Made by a program: the position numbers and the translations under genes. Shown one piece after another: positions 56,901 through 64,000 of a stretch of DNA of 64,000 nucleotides. The stretch is taken from assembly GCA_963970005.1 (NCBI GenBank), contig CAXAMN010001281.1, positions 130,326-194,325 on the forward strand, written 5' to 3'. Source of the DNA: Durusdinium trenchii (Eukaryota; Sar; Dinophyceae; Suessiales; Symbiodiniaceae). The notes beneath the pieces were generated by a model. It made no database searches. It was not told where the DNA came from and saw only the letters and a program-made list of their open reading frames with translations. The first letter of the stretch is position 1. Each line of letters opens with the position of its first letter.

Positions 56901-58255
56901 ATGTCTTCTACCTGAAGGTCAACGACCGAAAACTGCCTGTGCTGAGCCTGGTTGATGTGGCGACTCGCTTTATGGCTGCCTACCTGCTGGACGATGAGAC
57001 CTCCGACTCCTATGTCATGGCACTTGAGAAAATGTGGCTCAGGCACTTTGGGCCACCCAAGATCTTGGTGACCGATGAAGGACGGTCCTGGCTTGGAGCT
57101 TCCATGGAGACTTGGACTACGTCATGGGGTATTGAACATCAAGTTGCCCCTGGTGAAGCTCACGAGCGACTTGCTTTGGTAGAACGCCGGCATGCAGTGC
57201 TTCGCAAAGCTATTGAGGTCTATCTCAGTGACCGCAAGCTCGACAACAAGAAAGGCGTTCGAGAGGCCATCACGCACATCATTCCTCAACAGAATGGTAC
57301 ACCATCGGTTGCTGGCTTCTCTCCTTCACAATGGGTGTTGGGATATCAGCCTGAGCTCTCCCACCTTTTGGACACCAACCTGAACCCGGCACAGTTGAGT
57401 GGCTCCAATGAGACCTTTGAGGCCAATCTGGAGAAGCGCACCGCTGCAAAGATTGCCTTGACAACGGCTGATGCTGATAGCAAACTACGCCGTGCCCTTG
57501 GTCGCCGATACAAAGGTCAAAACAAAGAGTTCATGTTGGGAGAGCGGGTCTGGTTCTGGAGAGATGCTCGTCAAGGACTTCTCACAAAGATCCGTTGGCT
57601 TGGACCTGCACATGTGGTCATGCGCGAGGAACACACTCCCCATGGAGCTGACAAGCCTCAGGTCAAGACCTACTGGCTCGCCTACAAGACACAGTTGATC
57701 CGCGCTGCACCACATCATGTGAGGAGTGATATCCTTGGCCCTGAGCACGTGATTGACGACCTCCAGAAGTCCCTCAACCTGGTGAGACAGCTCAAGTCCC
57801 GAGGCGTGACCAGATGGTACGACCTCAATCGAGTCAATCGGCAACGACTCGAGGATGTCGATGATGATGAACAAATCGATGAGCCTGATGGAAACCTTGA
57901 CGATGACATCACACCACCTCCAGCTCATCGACTACGTCTTCATCCTCCAGAACATGAACTGCCAGAGGAACCTCCTGAAGTGATCGATGCTGAAGAGTAC
58001 TCACCGACGTCTCCAGCTCACTCTGGATATGCTCCTACATCACCTACTGGTTTGATGGCTCCTCCCGTGACTGAACAAGACGAACAGGATCACCATGACA
58101 ACTTCAGCTGCGCACATACCAGTGCCCTTGTCGCTGCCTGCATCTCCTGGCTCCAGACGATCAAGATCACAACCACCATCTCCGAGTGTGGCAGAACCAG
58201 GCGCAGAACCTACGGTTCCGACTCCTCATGCACCACAAGAGACACCCAGTCTTGA
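53990..58255 (+). CDS. Copia B ORF1: Gag, protease and integrase
   Basis: The first ATG is at 53990 (ACCATGC context; MPPPTQAADPQ), giving about 1,421 residues. Gag core roughly residues 20-200 (FVPLFNGQPAEYKEYRKRLS). An acidic Tyr-rich stretch at 210-270 (YYEDEWYEAEEPYVPDYED). A Gly/Lys-rich basic stretch (RGKGHDKGRGKGKGKSKSKG). A CCHC knuckle CLRCGQLGHWAASC (55116-55157). Protease TMLDPGASAFL near 55298 (DPGA instead of DTGA/DSGA). Integrase zinc finger LHRNLGHPTPEA...CVACAKYK (56708-56831), then Asp in VIQADVFYL (56888), Asp in LVTDEGRSW (about 57065) and Glu in LALVERRHAVL (about 57175), the DD35E set. After integrase, GERVWFWRDARQGLLTKIRW, then an acidic, proline-rich tail. RT is not in this ORF. 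Confidence 0.9.
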   Translation: MPPPTQAADPQTAEFQNLRDSFVPLFNGQPAEYKEYRKRLSLYHKKMLLSKRGGEAVLNIIGSFTGVVWRLFEDFPVEDCEKEDAFSKVLSRLDRNFEYDDRVLLPNDFENYFTNLQRKSQQSLLSFVTDHDEAYRKITGHKITLPSQVQGWHLLKRAGLTREQRQMVTLKAPTLEKPNVIEALFLLYGQDYKAGGWSPDRRPQARWKGRGYAAFDEEPNESNWDEAYYEDEWYEAEEPYVPDYEDAAFDDEAIYYGGEDEFNDDYDGYDEDAASMAEAYDSAYATYVDARQRFQQLKLARGYLPVVALTDGQTAASSSSTTPTGRGKGHDKGRGKGKGKSKSKGKGSNTIRYPPSSGGKADPKGRAKAATASMTCLRCGQLGHWAASCPQNAKGSSSPSNKRPAPSSTTEGMAVASETALVLFQDEHGQDHPEATMLDPGASAFLSGYGPFKRYVEHLSELGYPVNTIRFARCERNFQFGGDASSSARWTVDLPVMIDGQYGTIQCYLIPGNTPMLMGRPVIEALHMGIDFSGKQVRFGASPWHPVLRGRHGEYLLSLTTGMDPVPDPTKAAFVLNIAEEVPGSQLFLHDFNQMEHIFLAGDQLLEDNGLSYQPLRRHQLHTMEIGLVTAANQFEAYVTKELHSEAPAQRVLWEVYCGRSRTSQLAESMGMRAERFSLDNGWDFNLLDHQRLLLEKQLEEMPDEILLAPACKLWSRMQTLACRTDAQREALIASREHHHRRHLRFCKKIYMNQVEGARHCHLEQPRLALSWKTTALRTLPGYAAEFDQCRYGAQCLDVDGSWKPTQKPTRIQTTKKAVAEAMHLLCQHDHEHCRLEGSAPGLGSRTTYMEDYQPGFAATLAAAIMQPELPQHWEMAHAVSTTKAAGHLVKLHAEHRTDALRTVQRLHRNLGHPTPEALADLLVARGATSTVVEAARKYQCVACAKYKKPNEVAPASMPQSRNFNDVIQADVFYLKVNDRKLPVLSLVDVATRFMAAYLLDDETSDSYVMALEKMWLRHFGPPKILVTDEGRSWLGASMETWTTSWGIEHQVAPGEAHERLALVERRHAVLRKAIEVYLSDRKLDNKKGVREAITHIIPQQNGTPSVAGFSPSQWVLGYQPELSHLLDTNLNPAQLSGSNETFEANLEKRTAAKIALTTADADSKLRRALGRRYKGQNKEFMLGERVWFWRDARQGLLTKIRWLGPAHVVMREEHTPHGADKPQVKTYWLAYKTQLIRAAPHHVRSDILGPEHVIDDLQKSLNLVRQLKSRGVTRWYDLNRVNRQRLEDVDDDEQIDEPDGNLDDDITPPPAHRLRLHPPEHELPEEPPEVIDAEEYSPTSPAHSGYAPTSPTGLMAPPVTEQDEQDHHDNFSCAHTSALVAACISWLQTIKITTTISECGRTRRRTYGSDSSCTTRDTQS

Positions 58256-61103
58256 TCCAGCCACTGCAGCACTTTATGAACCTGTTGATGCTGAGTCCTT
58301 TCAAGAGAGACGCAATCGCTTCAATCGGCAGGAAACTCTGAGCTTTGGTCCATGGCGACACCGCCTTCATCGACCAGCTGATCCTTATGAAACACCAACA
58401 CCAGCACCTACCACAGGCTCAGCTGCACTTGGTACAACGGCTGGTCCTTCAGAGGATGCCGCACTTCTGTCTCAGGCCTTCATGGTCGAGGAACTCACGG
58501 CCAACTGCCTTCCTCGTGGTTGGACCCATGAAGATGGATACTTCCAGCTCGAGAAGCACCCGATGGACTACTGGGAAGTTCGTGCGGGCTGCATGATCCG
58601 CCATCACCTCACGCCCAGGAGACAGAAGATGAGTCTTGCCCATCTACCTCGTGATGCACCGTTTCCAGCTTCAGAACTGGACAATGTGCGAGTGACCGTG
58701 ATCTATGACACCAATGGCCGATGCACACAGCAAACAGATGATGGCACATGCACCACTCCACCTTGCGATTCCTCCTGGACAGGCGTCACCGTGTTCCAGA
58801 TCAAGGGTCATGTGAGAAAGGAGTATGCGATGTATGTCAAGGAGCCATTGGTTGGAGCTCGCCAAATGGGCAAGATCACCAAGCAACGACATGCAAAAGC
58901 CTTCAAGAAGGACAAGAACAACTTGACCGAGCGCACAATGACTCCGGAGGAGAGGGCACAGTTCAAGGCTGCCAAGGTGAAAGAATTGCAGTCGTTCTTT
59001 GACAACCAAGTCTGGGCCTTCGAGACCACGAAAGAAGCCGAACCATCAAGGACTTTGACAAGTCGCATGCTGCTCAAATGGTCGAGGAACCCTGACGGGA
59101 CTCCCCGCGCCAAGGCGCGGCTCATTGTCCGTGGCTTCATGGATCCAGATGCCTGGGAGGGCACCGTGCCCACTTCGTCACCCACAACGACGAGGTTGTC
59201 CCGATCCATGCTGTTGAGCCTGGCCGCCAACATGAGCTGGCCAGTTTGGACATCCGACATTGCCACTGCATTTCTTCAGGGCAAGCCTCAAAGCAGAAAG
59301 TTATGGGTACAACTCCCTGCAGAATGTCTTGATTTGCTCGGTGCCTCAGCTGACACGAGGATGCTTCTTCTCAAGCCCTGCTACGGTCAGATTGATGCTC
59401 CAAGATCCTGGTACATGGCCGCAGTTGATAAGCTATTGAGCATGGGCCTACGTCAGCATCCACAAGATCCATGTTGTTTCTTGGCCTACGAGGCGAACCT
59501 CAATGCTGAGTACAACCCCGAGCATGAGCATCCACACCTGCTAGGACCATGTGGTCTATGTGGCATCATCATCATGCATGTTGATGATATGTTGGGCTGT
59601 GGCTCCAACGACTCCACGACCTACCACTCTGTCATCACCAAGCTCAAGAGCACGTTCAACTTCAGAGAGTGGAAGACCGGAGCTGATGGCACTGACCTGT
59701 CCTACTGTGGCTGCGACATCAAGCTCACCAACTCCGGTGGCTACAAGATTGAGCAGGACACATATATGAAGAAAGTCAAGCCAATCACCATCGACAAACG
59801 TCGTGATCCTGCTGAAGCTGCTTCCGAAAAGGATGTATCACAACTTCGAGCTCTACTTGGCTCACTACAGTGGCCCGCCGTGCAGTCGAGTCCACACCTA
59901 CAAGGAAGCACATCCCTTCTGAGTGGCTGCATCTCAAAGGCATCCACACAAACCATGATGGACTGCAACCGACTCCTGAAGTTTGCCAAGGACAACTCCG
60001 ACGTTGGCTTGGTCTATGAACCACTTGGACCGGTGCAGGAGTTGAGATTGTTGTGTTTCTTCGACGCCGCCTTTGCCACCAGAAATGACAGCAGTTCGCA
60101 ACTTGGCTACATCATTGTCCTCATCCACGGCGATCTCCTCAAGCCGGATGGACCAGAAGGAGCCTACCACATTGTGGACTGGAAGAGTCAGAAAACACCT
60201 CGAGTTGCAAGATCCTCTTTGGGTGCTGAAGCCCAAGCTGGTGGACAAGCGTGCGATGCCTTGGAGCATGTTTGCGTGTTTTGGAGCTGCTTGCTCGATC
60301 CAAGGCAGAAGTTGCAAGACCTCCTTGACTGCAAGTCTCCACTGGCACCCACGATGGTGACTGATGCCAAGGCCCTCTACGACTCATTTCATCGTGAAGG
60401 CTACAGCAACTCTGTGGTTGACAAGCGTGTGTCACTGGAAGTCAGAGTGATGAAGGAACGTTTGCTGGCTCTCGGAGGAAATCTCCGATGGATGTCGTCA
60501 GAACGACAGTTGGCTGACGGCCTTACTAAGGAAGCTGCTCGCAATTTGTTGGCACAACGCCTTCGCTACGGCAAGCTCAAACTCATCTGGGACCCCACCT
60601 ATAAAGCTGCAAAGAAGAAAACTAAAGATGAGTTGAAGGCCAGCATCCAGGAGAGCACCCTCAGTCCAGCCGCCGAAGCAGATGAACCTCATCGAGCCAC
60701 TTGCCTGGAGCACGACCCTGAACAGAATGTAGAGTTGACTGAAGTTGACCCTGTGAATGAGTATGTGCACATGGCCATCACCGAAGACACAGTCTCCTAC
60801 TTCTTGGAGGCCTATGAGTATAACATCCTTCCGGAAGAGCATGAAGCCCTTGTGAATGCCCAGCCATGTCGATGGCCGCATGCAGTATGTCATCGAGTGT
60901 CGCTTAAGGAATGTCCTGCTTTGGGCAATGGTGCTGATGCTGCTGCCTGGAGCTATGGCCAGCGACACTGGTGCTGCGGAAGAGATCGATCTTCTCACCG
61001 TGACGGTGATCACCATCCTCAGCCTGCTGGCTGGCACGTTGTTTCTTTTGGGCCGATGGAGCCGATGGAATTGGACACCTCAGCAGAAGGTGCTTTGTGT
61101 TGA
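58095..61103 (+). CDS. Copia B ORF2: reverse transcriptase and RNase H
   Basis: ATG at 58095, overlapping ORF1 by 161 nt in the +1 frame; 1,002 residues. The N-terminal 200 residues are Pro/Ser-rich and unrecognised. RT: LLKWSRNPDGTPRAKARLIV, VWTSDIATAFLQGKPQSRK (first catalytic Asp), CYGQIDAPRSWYMAAVDKL, IIIMHVDDMLGCGSND (VDD pair). RNase H: LCFFDAAFATRNDSSSQLGY, DWKSQKTPRVARSSLGAEAQ, MVTDAKALYDSFHREG, MSSERQLADGLTKEAARNLL, with the acidic residues in place. The protein copies the element RNA into DNA. Having its own ATG leaves open whether it is made by frameshift from ORF1 or by separate initiation. Confidence 0.9.
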   Translation: MTTSAAHIPVPLSLPASPGSRRSRSQPPSPSVAEPGAEPTVPTPHAPQETPSLDPATAALYEPVDAESFQERRNRFNRQETLSFGPWRHRLHRPADPYETPTPAPTTGSAALGTTAGPSEDAALLSQAFMVEELTANCLPRGWTHEDGYFQLEKHPMDYWEVRAGCMIRHHLTPRRQKMSLAHLPRDAPFPASELDNVRVTVIYDTNGRCTQQTDDGTCTTPPCDSSWTGVTVFQIKGHVRKEYAMYVKEPLVGARQMGKITKQRHAKAFKKDKNNLTERTMTPEERAQFKAAKVKELQSFFDNQVWAFETTKEAEPSRTLTSRMLLKWSRNPDGTPRAKARLIVRGFMDPDAWEGTVPTSSPTTTRLSRSMLLSLAANMSWPVWTSDIATAFLQGKPQSRKLWVQLPAECLDLLGASADTRMLLLKPCYGQIDAPRSWYMAAVDKLLSMGLRQHPQDPCCFLAYEANLNAEYNPEHEHPHLLGPCGLCGIIIMHVDDMLGCGSNDSTTYHSVITKLKSTFNFREWKTGADGTDLSYCGCDIKLTNSGGYKIEQDTYMKKVKPITIDKRRDPAEAASEKDVSQLRALLGSLQWPAVQSSPHLQGSTSLLSGCISKASTQTMMDCNRLLKFAKDNSDVGLVYEPLGPVQELRLLCFFDAAFATRNDSSSQLGYIIVLIHGDLLKPDGPEGAYHIVDWKSQKTPRVARSSLGAEAQAGGQACDALEHVCVFWSCLLDPRQKLQDLLDCKSPLAPTMVTDAKALYDSFHREGYSNSVVDKRVSLEVRVMKERLLALGGNLRWMSSERQLADGLTKEAARNLLAQRLRYGKLKLIWDPTYKAAKKKTKDELKASIQESTLSPAAEADEPHRATCLEHDPEQNVELTEVDPVNEYVHMAITEDTVSYFLEAYEYNILPEEHEALVNAQPCRWPHAVCHRVSLKECPALGNGADAAAWSYGQRHWCCGRDRSSHRDGDHHPQPAGWHVVSFGPMEPMELDTSAEGALC

Positions 61104-61617
61104 TGCCACCACCCAGACTGAGGACACCACTGTCTCCAGTCGCCTCCGTGCTGAAATTGAAGAATGGAAGCTTCGCACCTTGGAAGCTGAAGGCGCTGCC
61201 ATGGAGAATGGAAAAGCTCTGAAGCTCGCCATTGCCAACATGGAGTATGTTGGTGAGCTGACCTACCGCGCTGGCAACATCCTTCGCCGGTGTTTGAGAG
61301 AGATGGATGCCCATCGAATGGAATGCCCTTTGCACGTTGGCATCTTCATTTCGAGGCATGGCCGCAAGCTGCATGTGAGCCAGAGCTGCAGCTCGCTGGA
61401 GGGCAGGGATCCGAGAAATGTGGATCATTTTGATCCTTGTAGCCTGTGCAGCACTAGAATCCTCCCACCAGACAACGTCACCCTGTCTGGCGGCACGTCC
61501 TTGAGGACTGCCATTTGCACATGGCTTGATGCTGGTGCGCTGCGAGAGGCAGACGCATCTGCTGTAGCTGAGTCACCGAGGTCAGAGCCAAACTCTCTTT
61601 CCTCCTGTGTCAGTTGA
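60856..61617 (+). CDS. Copia B ORF3: membrane protein with coiled coil and Cys-rich end
   Basis: ATG at 60856; 253 residues; overlaps ORF2 by 248 nt, again in the +1 frame. Its stop (61615-61617) lies inside the right LTR. Hydrophobic segments: NVLLWAMVLMLLPGAMA (signal-peptide-like) and LLTVTVITILSLLAGTLFLL (membrane span). Then a heptad-like helix (LRAEIEEWKLRTLEAEGAAM) and a C-terminal part with several Cys (MECPLHVGIFISRHGRKLH, CSLCSTRILPP). No known family. It stands where retroviruses and env-bearing LTR elements keep env, and copia A has a smaller membrane ORF at the same place. An envelope-like role is only an inference. Confidence 0.6.
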   Translation: MPSHVDGRMQYVIECRLRNVLLWAMVLMLLPGAMASDTGAAEEIDLLTVTVITILSLLAGTLFLLGRWSRWNWTPQQKVLCVDATTQTEDTTVSSRLRAEIEEWKLRTLEAEGAAMENGKALKLAIANMEYVGELTYRAGNILRRCLREMDAHRMECPLHVGIFISRHGRKLHVSQSCSSLEGRDPRNVDHFDPCSLCSTRILPPDNVTLSGGTSLRTAICTWLDAGALREADASAVAESPRSEPNSLSSCVS

Positions 61618-61789
61618 ACGCTGTTCAACCCCGTTCATGCACAGGTGACTCAGGTTTTCGACCGACCGCAACTTGTCCCACTCAAGGCGGGTGGGCTTCG
61701 CCCTTGGAAAAGGGCTGCGCTGTTCGGCGCCTCGCGTGCCGTGTGTTTTCGTTTGCTGGTCGACTTCGAGCGCGACTACCACATTTGCA
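61608..61789 (+). repeat. Right LTR of copia B
   Basis: 182 bp, ending CACATTTGCA, followed by (TA)n. No obvious purine tract precedes it on the + strand (the preceding bases are CTCTCTTTCCTCCTG, pyrimidine-rich), which is unusual. Confidence 0.92.
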
Positions 61790-61857
61790 TATATATATAT
61801 AGGAGAAGCTGCCGAGATCTCTCACATCTTCCAAGATCTTCCAAGAAACCAGAGGAC

Positions 61858-62096
61858 GCTACGAACGGAGCTCCGGGCATCGCTACGAACGGGGCTCCTG
61901 GCCTTACTACTAGGACCAAGAACGCTACTAGGAACAAGTGCATCGCTTCTAGTAACAAGTGCCNNNNNNNNNNCAAGAACGCTACTAGGAACAAGTGCAT
62001 CGCTTCTAGTAACAAGTGCCTTACTACTAGGAACAAGAAGCCACTAGGGGCTCCTGGCATCACTACTAGGAGCAAGAACGCTACTAGGGCCCTCAA
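61858..62096. repeat. Long array of the short-unit repeat with a 10-N gap
   Basis: Units AACGCTACTAGGAACAAGTGCATCGCTTCTAGTAACAAGTGCC occur on both sides of the N run (61964-61973) as near-identical copies, with GGGGCTCCTGGCATCACTACTAGGA variants around them. The gap probably reflects the repetition. Confidence 0.8.
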
Positions 62097-62473
62097 GCTT
62101 CGCCATGCGATGTCCGCCGCCCCAAACGCCGGGATCTCCACCGGATCCGCACCGCGCAGCAGCGCCCGAGGGCGAGAGGTGGTGCCGCGCGTCAGTGTGG
62201 CGGGCGGTGTCATTGGGTTGATCTTGGTGACGCTCGGGCAGGGAAATTGGGGAAGAGGGTGAGATTGGTGGAGGTGGTGGCGATCTTTCTTTTCGAGGGA
62301 TTCTTGTGAACAGACGGCCAGTTCGACTTTCCATTGTATGACCAGTGTATACCATGGTATTCTTAATCTCTCAATTCCATGTTTGTGGCAGTCGCGGCAC
62401 GCCCACGTTTTCACACCCACTCCTTGCGTTGGGCAGGCCAAAAAATCAACTCCACCCAAGAACTCAGCCCTAA

Positions 62474-62581
62474 CCCAGACACTCCATGTATGCTATATGC
62501 TTACATTGACCCCTGAAACCACCCCAATGTATATATAGGCATATATAGGCAGTCACCTGGCAGTCCCATGGAGTGTTTGGG
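62474..62581. mobile_element. MITE-like element, copy 3, complete
   Basis: 108 bp with 15-bp terminal inverted repeats CCCAGACACTCCATG (62474-62488) and CATGGAGTGTTTGGG (62567-62581), 14 of 15 pairing. It is flanked by CTAA on both sides (62470-62473, 62582-62585), a 4-bp target duplication. No coding capacity. Confidence 0.75.
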
Positions 62582-62616
62582 CTAAGGCCTAACCCCCTCC
62601 GCCACGACCGCTTCAG

Positions 62617-63905
62617 GAAGACCACCATGCCGCAAGTGGTCCGCACTTCCGACGGCCTGTGGCTCGGCGGTCGTGCTCGGGGTCCGGACGGGGAGACAGT
62701 GGAGTGCGGAAGGTGACTGGAGCTCCAGTGAGGTCCAGAGGAAGTGCGAGGAGGAAGGATGAGATCTAGGATCTGGAGATGTCCTGTGATTTTTGGTTGG
62801 ACGTTGTGGTATGTTCTGGTGTTGTTTGGTGTTGTGGCGCTGAGACATGTTGGTGGTACTTGTTTGTCCTTGTTGGTGCTTTGAGACTCTTTGAGGTTTG
62901 ATATGAGGGGCCGCTGAGGGACCGCAAAAGAATCGACATGGACCAACCTACAATATTAAGTCACCGTCAAATGGTCGTTTCTTTCATGATGCTGGGATTG
63001 GTCGTTTCTTTCATGAATCATGATGGTTTGGTCGTCAATTGGTCGTTTCTGTCATGGACTTAACCAATCCCAGACACTCTGAATGTATGCCATATATGCC
63101 TACATTGACCCCCAAAACCACCCCTGGCCTGATCGGCAGTCCTATGTGTTCACCTCGTTGCTTTCCATTTCCAGGCCTTTTCCAGGCCTTTTCCAGGCCT
63201 TCCAGGCCTTCCCGGACCCGCGCCCACCGAGGATGCCACAATTGACCCGACAGATGTGGTTCCGATCCTCGGCTCCACGATGTTCGCGGCGTCGCGGCGG
63301 TGTGGCGGCGCGTTGTTGCTTGCGTTGTTGCGTGTGCTAAAACTGCAAGGATTTCCCTGATATCCTCCATTTCCGATACTCACCTATGCCTTTCAGACAT
63401 GGTTACTAGTTCTTATAACTAGTAACCATAGATGTGCCTCGAGCCATGTAAAGCCCCGATGGGCCCGATGGATGCGAGTTTTGTGGCCTTTTTTCTTCAG
63501 GAATGGTGCTTCGAATCACTCCCGTGGCGGGCGGCTTGAAAACCGCCCAGTATGCAGCGATGAGGGAAATGAAGCTCTCTTTGGATCACGTGCCTCTGAC
63601 CTCAAAGAGAAGGCAGGTCACGTACTAGGCATCCCAGATCCCGAAGTCCCAGTCCCTTGAGGTTCAACAAAAAAGACGGCCCATCACGGGCCACTCACCA
63701 CAACATGCCACACCATACTTTTTGGAACCAACGGGCTGAAGAAACGGATGTTTGTGTGCTTGCAGCCCACTTTGAAGACCTGGCAACATGAGCTCCAGGC
63801 ATCTGCAGGTCTGGCATTTGCAGTGCCTCATCTTGAGACCTTTTTTTGTCCGGAAAACGCAGCTCCTCACGTCGACGGTCGACCGCTTCCGCGGGCACCT
63901 GTAAG
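62617..63905 (+). CDS. Unassigned exon-like segments at the window end
   Basis: 62617-62712 has an AG acceptor and GT donor and reads MPQVVRTSDGLWLGGRARG (in-frame ATG at 62627). 63501-63617 reads VLRITPVAGGLKTAQYAAM then KLSLDHVPLTSKRR in one phase. 63861-63899 reads LLTSTVDRFRGHL before a GTAAGG donor. A start-like segment MSAAPNAGISTGSAPRSS lies at 62109. No family recognised, and whether they form one gene is not shown. The gene would continue beyond the window. A (CCAGGCCTTTT)n tract lies at 63172-63212. Confidence 0.3.
63072..63141. mobile_element. MITE-like element, copy 4, truncated
   Basis: CCAGACACTCTGAATGTATG, CCATATATGCCTACATTGAC, CCCCAAAACCACCCC, CTGATCGGCAGTCCTATG: the family sequence without a clear right end. 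It lies 490 bp from copy 3. Confidence 0.55.
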
Positions 63906-64000
63906 GTGATGCACCCCGCGGCCAGTTCGATGATGTCCTTTGGTATCTTGGGCACGGGATTTCAGTCGGTGATCTACAACACCTTGATCTCGGAGATGTA

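Larger units (their letters stand above)
53674..61789 (+). mobile_element. Ty1/copia retrotransposon B, apparently intact
   Basis: An 8,116-bp element with 182-bp LTRs (53674-53855 and 61608-61789; TGTCAG...TTTGCA), one difference noticed. It is inserted into a (TA)n tract; TATAT on each side fits a 5-bp duplication. Three long overlapping frames without premature stops cover it. All catalytic residues I checked are present, so it may still be active. Confidence 0.93.

Overview
The window looks like a scaffold piece of a dinoflagellate nuclear genome, most likely Symbiodiniaceae (inference). The reasons are: recognisable host genes are all on the + strand; exons are tiny (33-170 nt) inside long introns; introns use GT, GC and GA donors with an AG|G acceptor; Ty1/copia retrotransposons are young; and there are three runs of N. 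Because of the splitting, almost no host gene shows as a long reading frame. They were found by reading short conserved peptides in order and matching splice phases. Layout. 163-1576: partial eIF5A gene, four exons. 1600-4500: nothing assigned. 5038-8418: nicotinate/nicotinamide mononucleotide adenylyltransferase, eight exons through to the stop. 9224-18832: RlmI-type RNA methyltransferase, about ten exons recognised through to the stop. Its 3.06-kb intron (9626-12686) holds an almost intronless SF1 Upf1-like helicase (10010-12481). The helicase is interrupted by one 105-nt GT-AG insertion flanked by a 16-nt direct repeat, which looks like a newly created intron. 19140-21250: unassigned exon-like segments. 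21300-25350: nothing assigned. 25392-52452: one very long gene with an N-terminal 'LSYTWGY...YVWICC...CINQHRV' domain and C-terminal TPR repeats. It is split by a tyrosine-recombinase element (33641-40033) and a complete but decayed copia element (41687-51409). 53674-61789: a second copia element with open frames, probably recently active. 62100-64000: exon-like segments of another unassigned gene. Mobile and repeat content. A short repeat built from about 21-nt units (core CTTGTTACTA) recurs at a dozen or so places, and one copy is the 105-nt intron. Copia A has 191-bp LTRs with a CTCAT target duplication, a primer site matching an initiator tRNA-Met anticodon arm, a broken gag-pol, a RanBP2-type zinc finger, a dUTPase and several tRNA-Arg-like pieces. 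Copia B has 182-bp LTRs that differ at one noticed position and three overlapping ORFs, each in the +1 frame of the one before; the last encodes a small membrane protein. A small terminal-inverted-repeat (MITE-like) family has about four copies. How the parts relate: the host genes are unrelated housekeeping functions (translation, NAD synthesis, rRNA/RNA methylation, nucleic-acid unwinding) plus one TPR scaffold protein. There is no sign of an operon, only same-strand order, as known for dinoflagellates. The main biological interest is intron birth and the captured modules in the retroelements.
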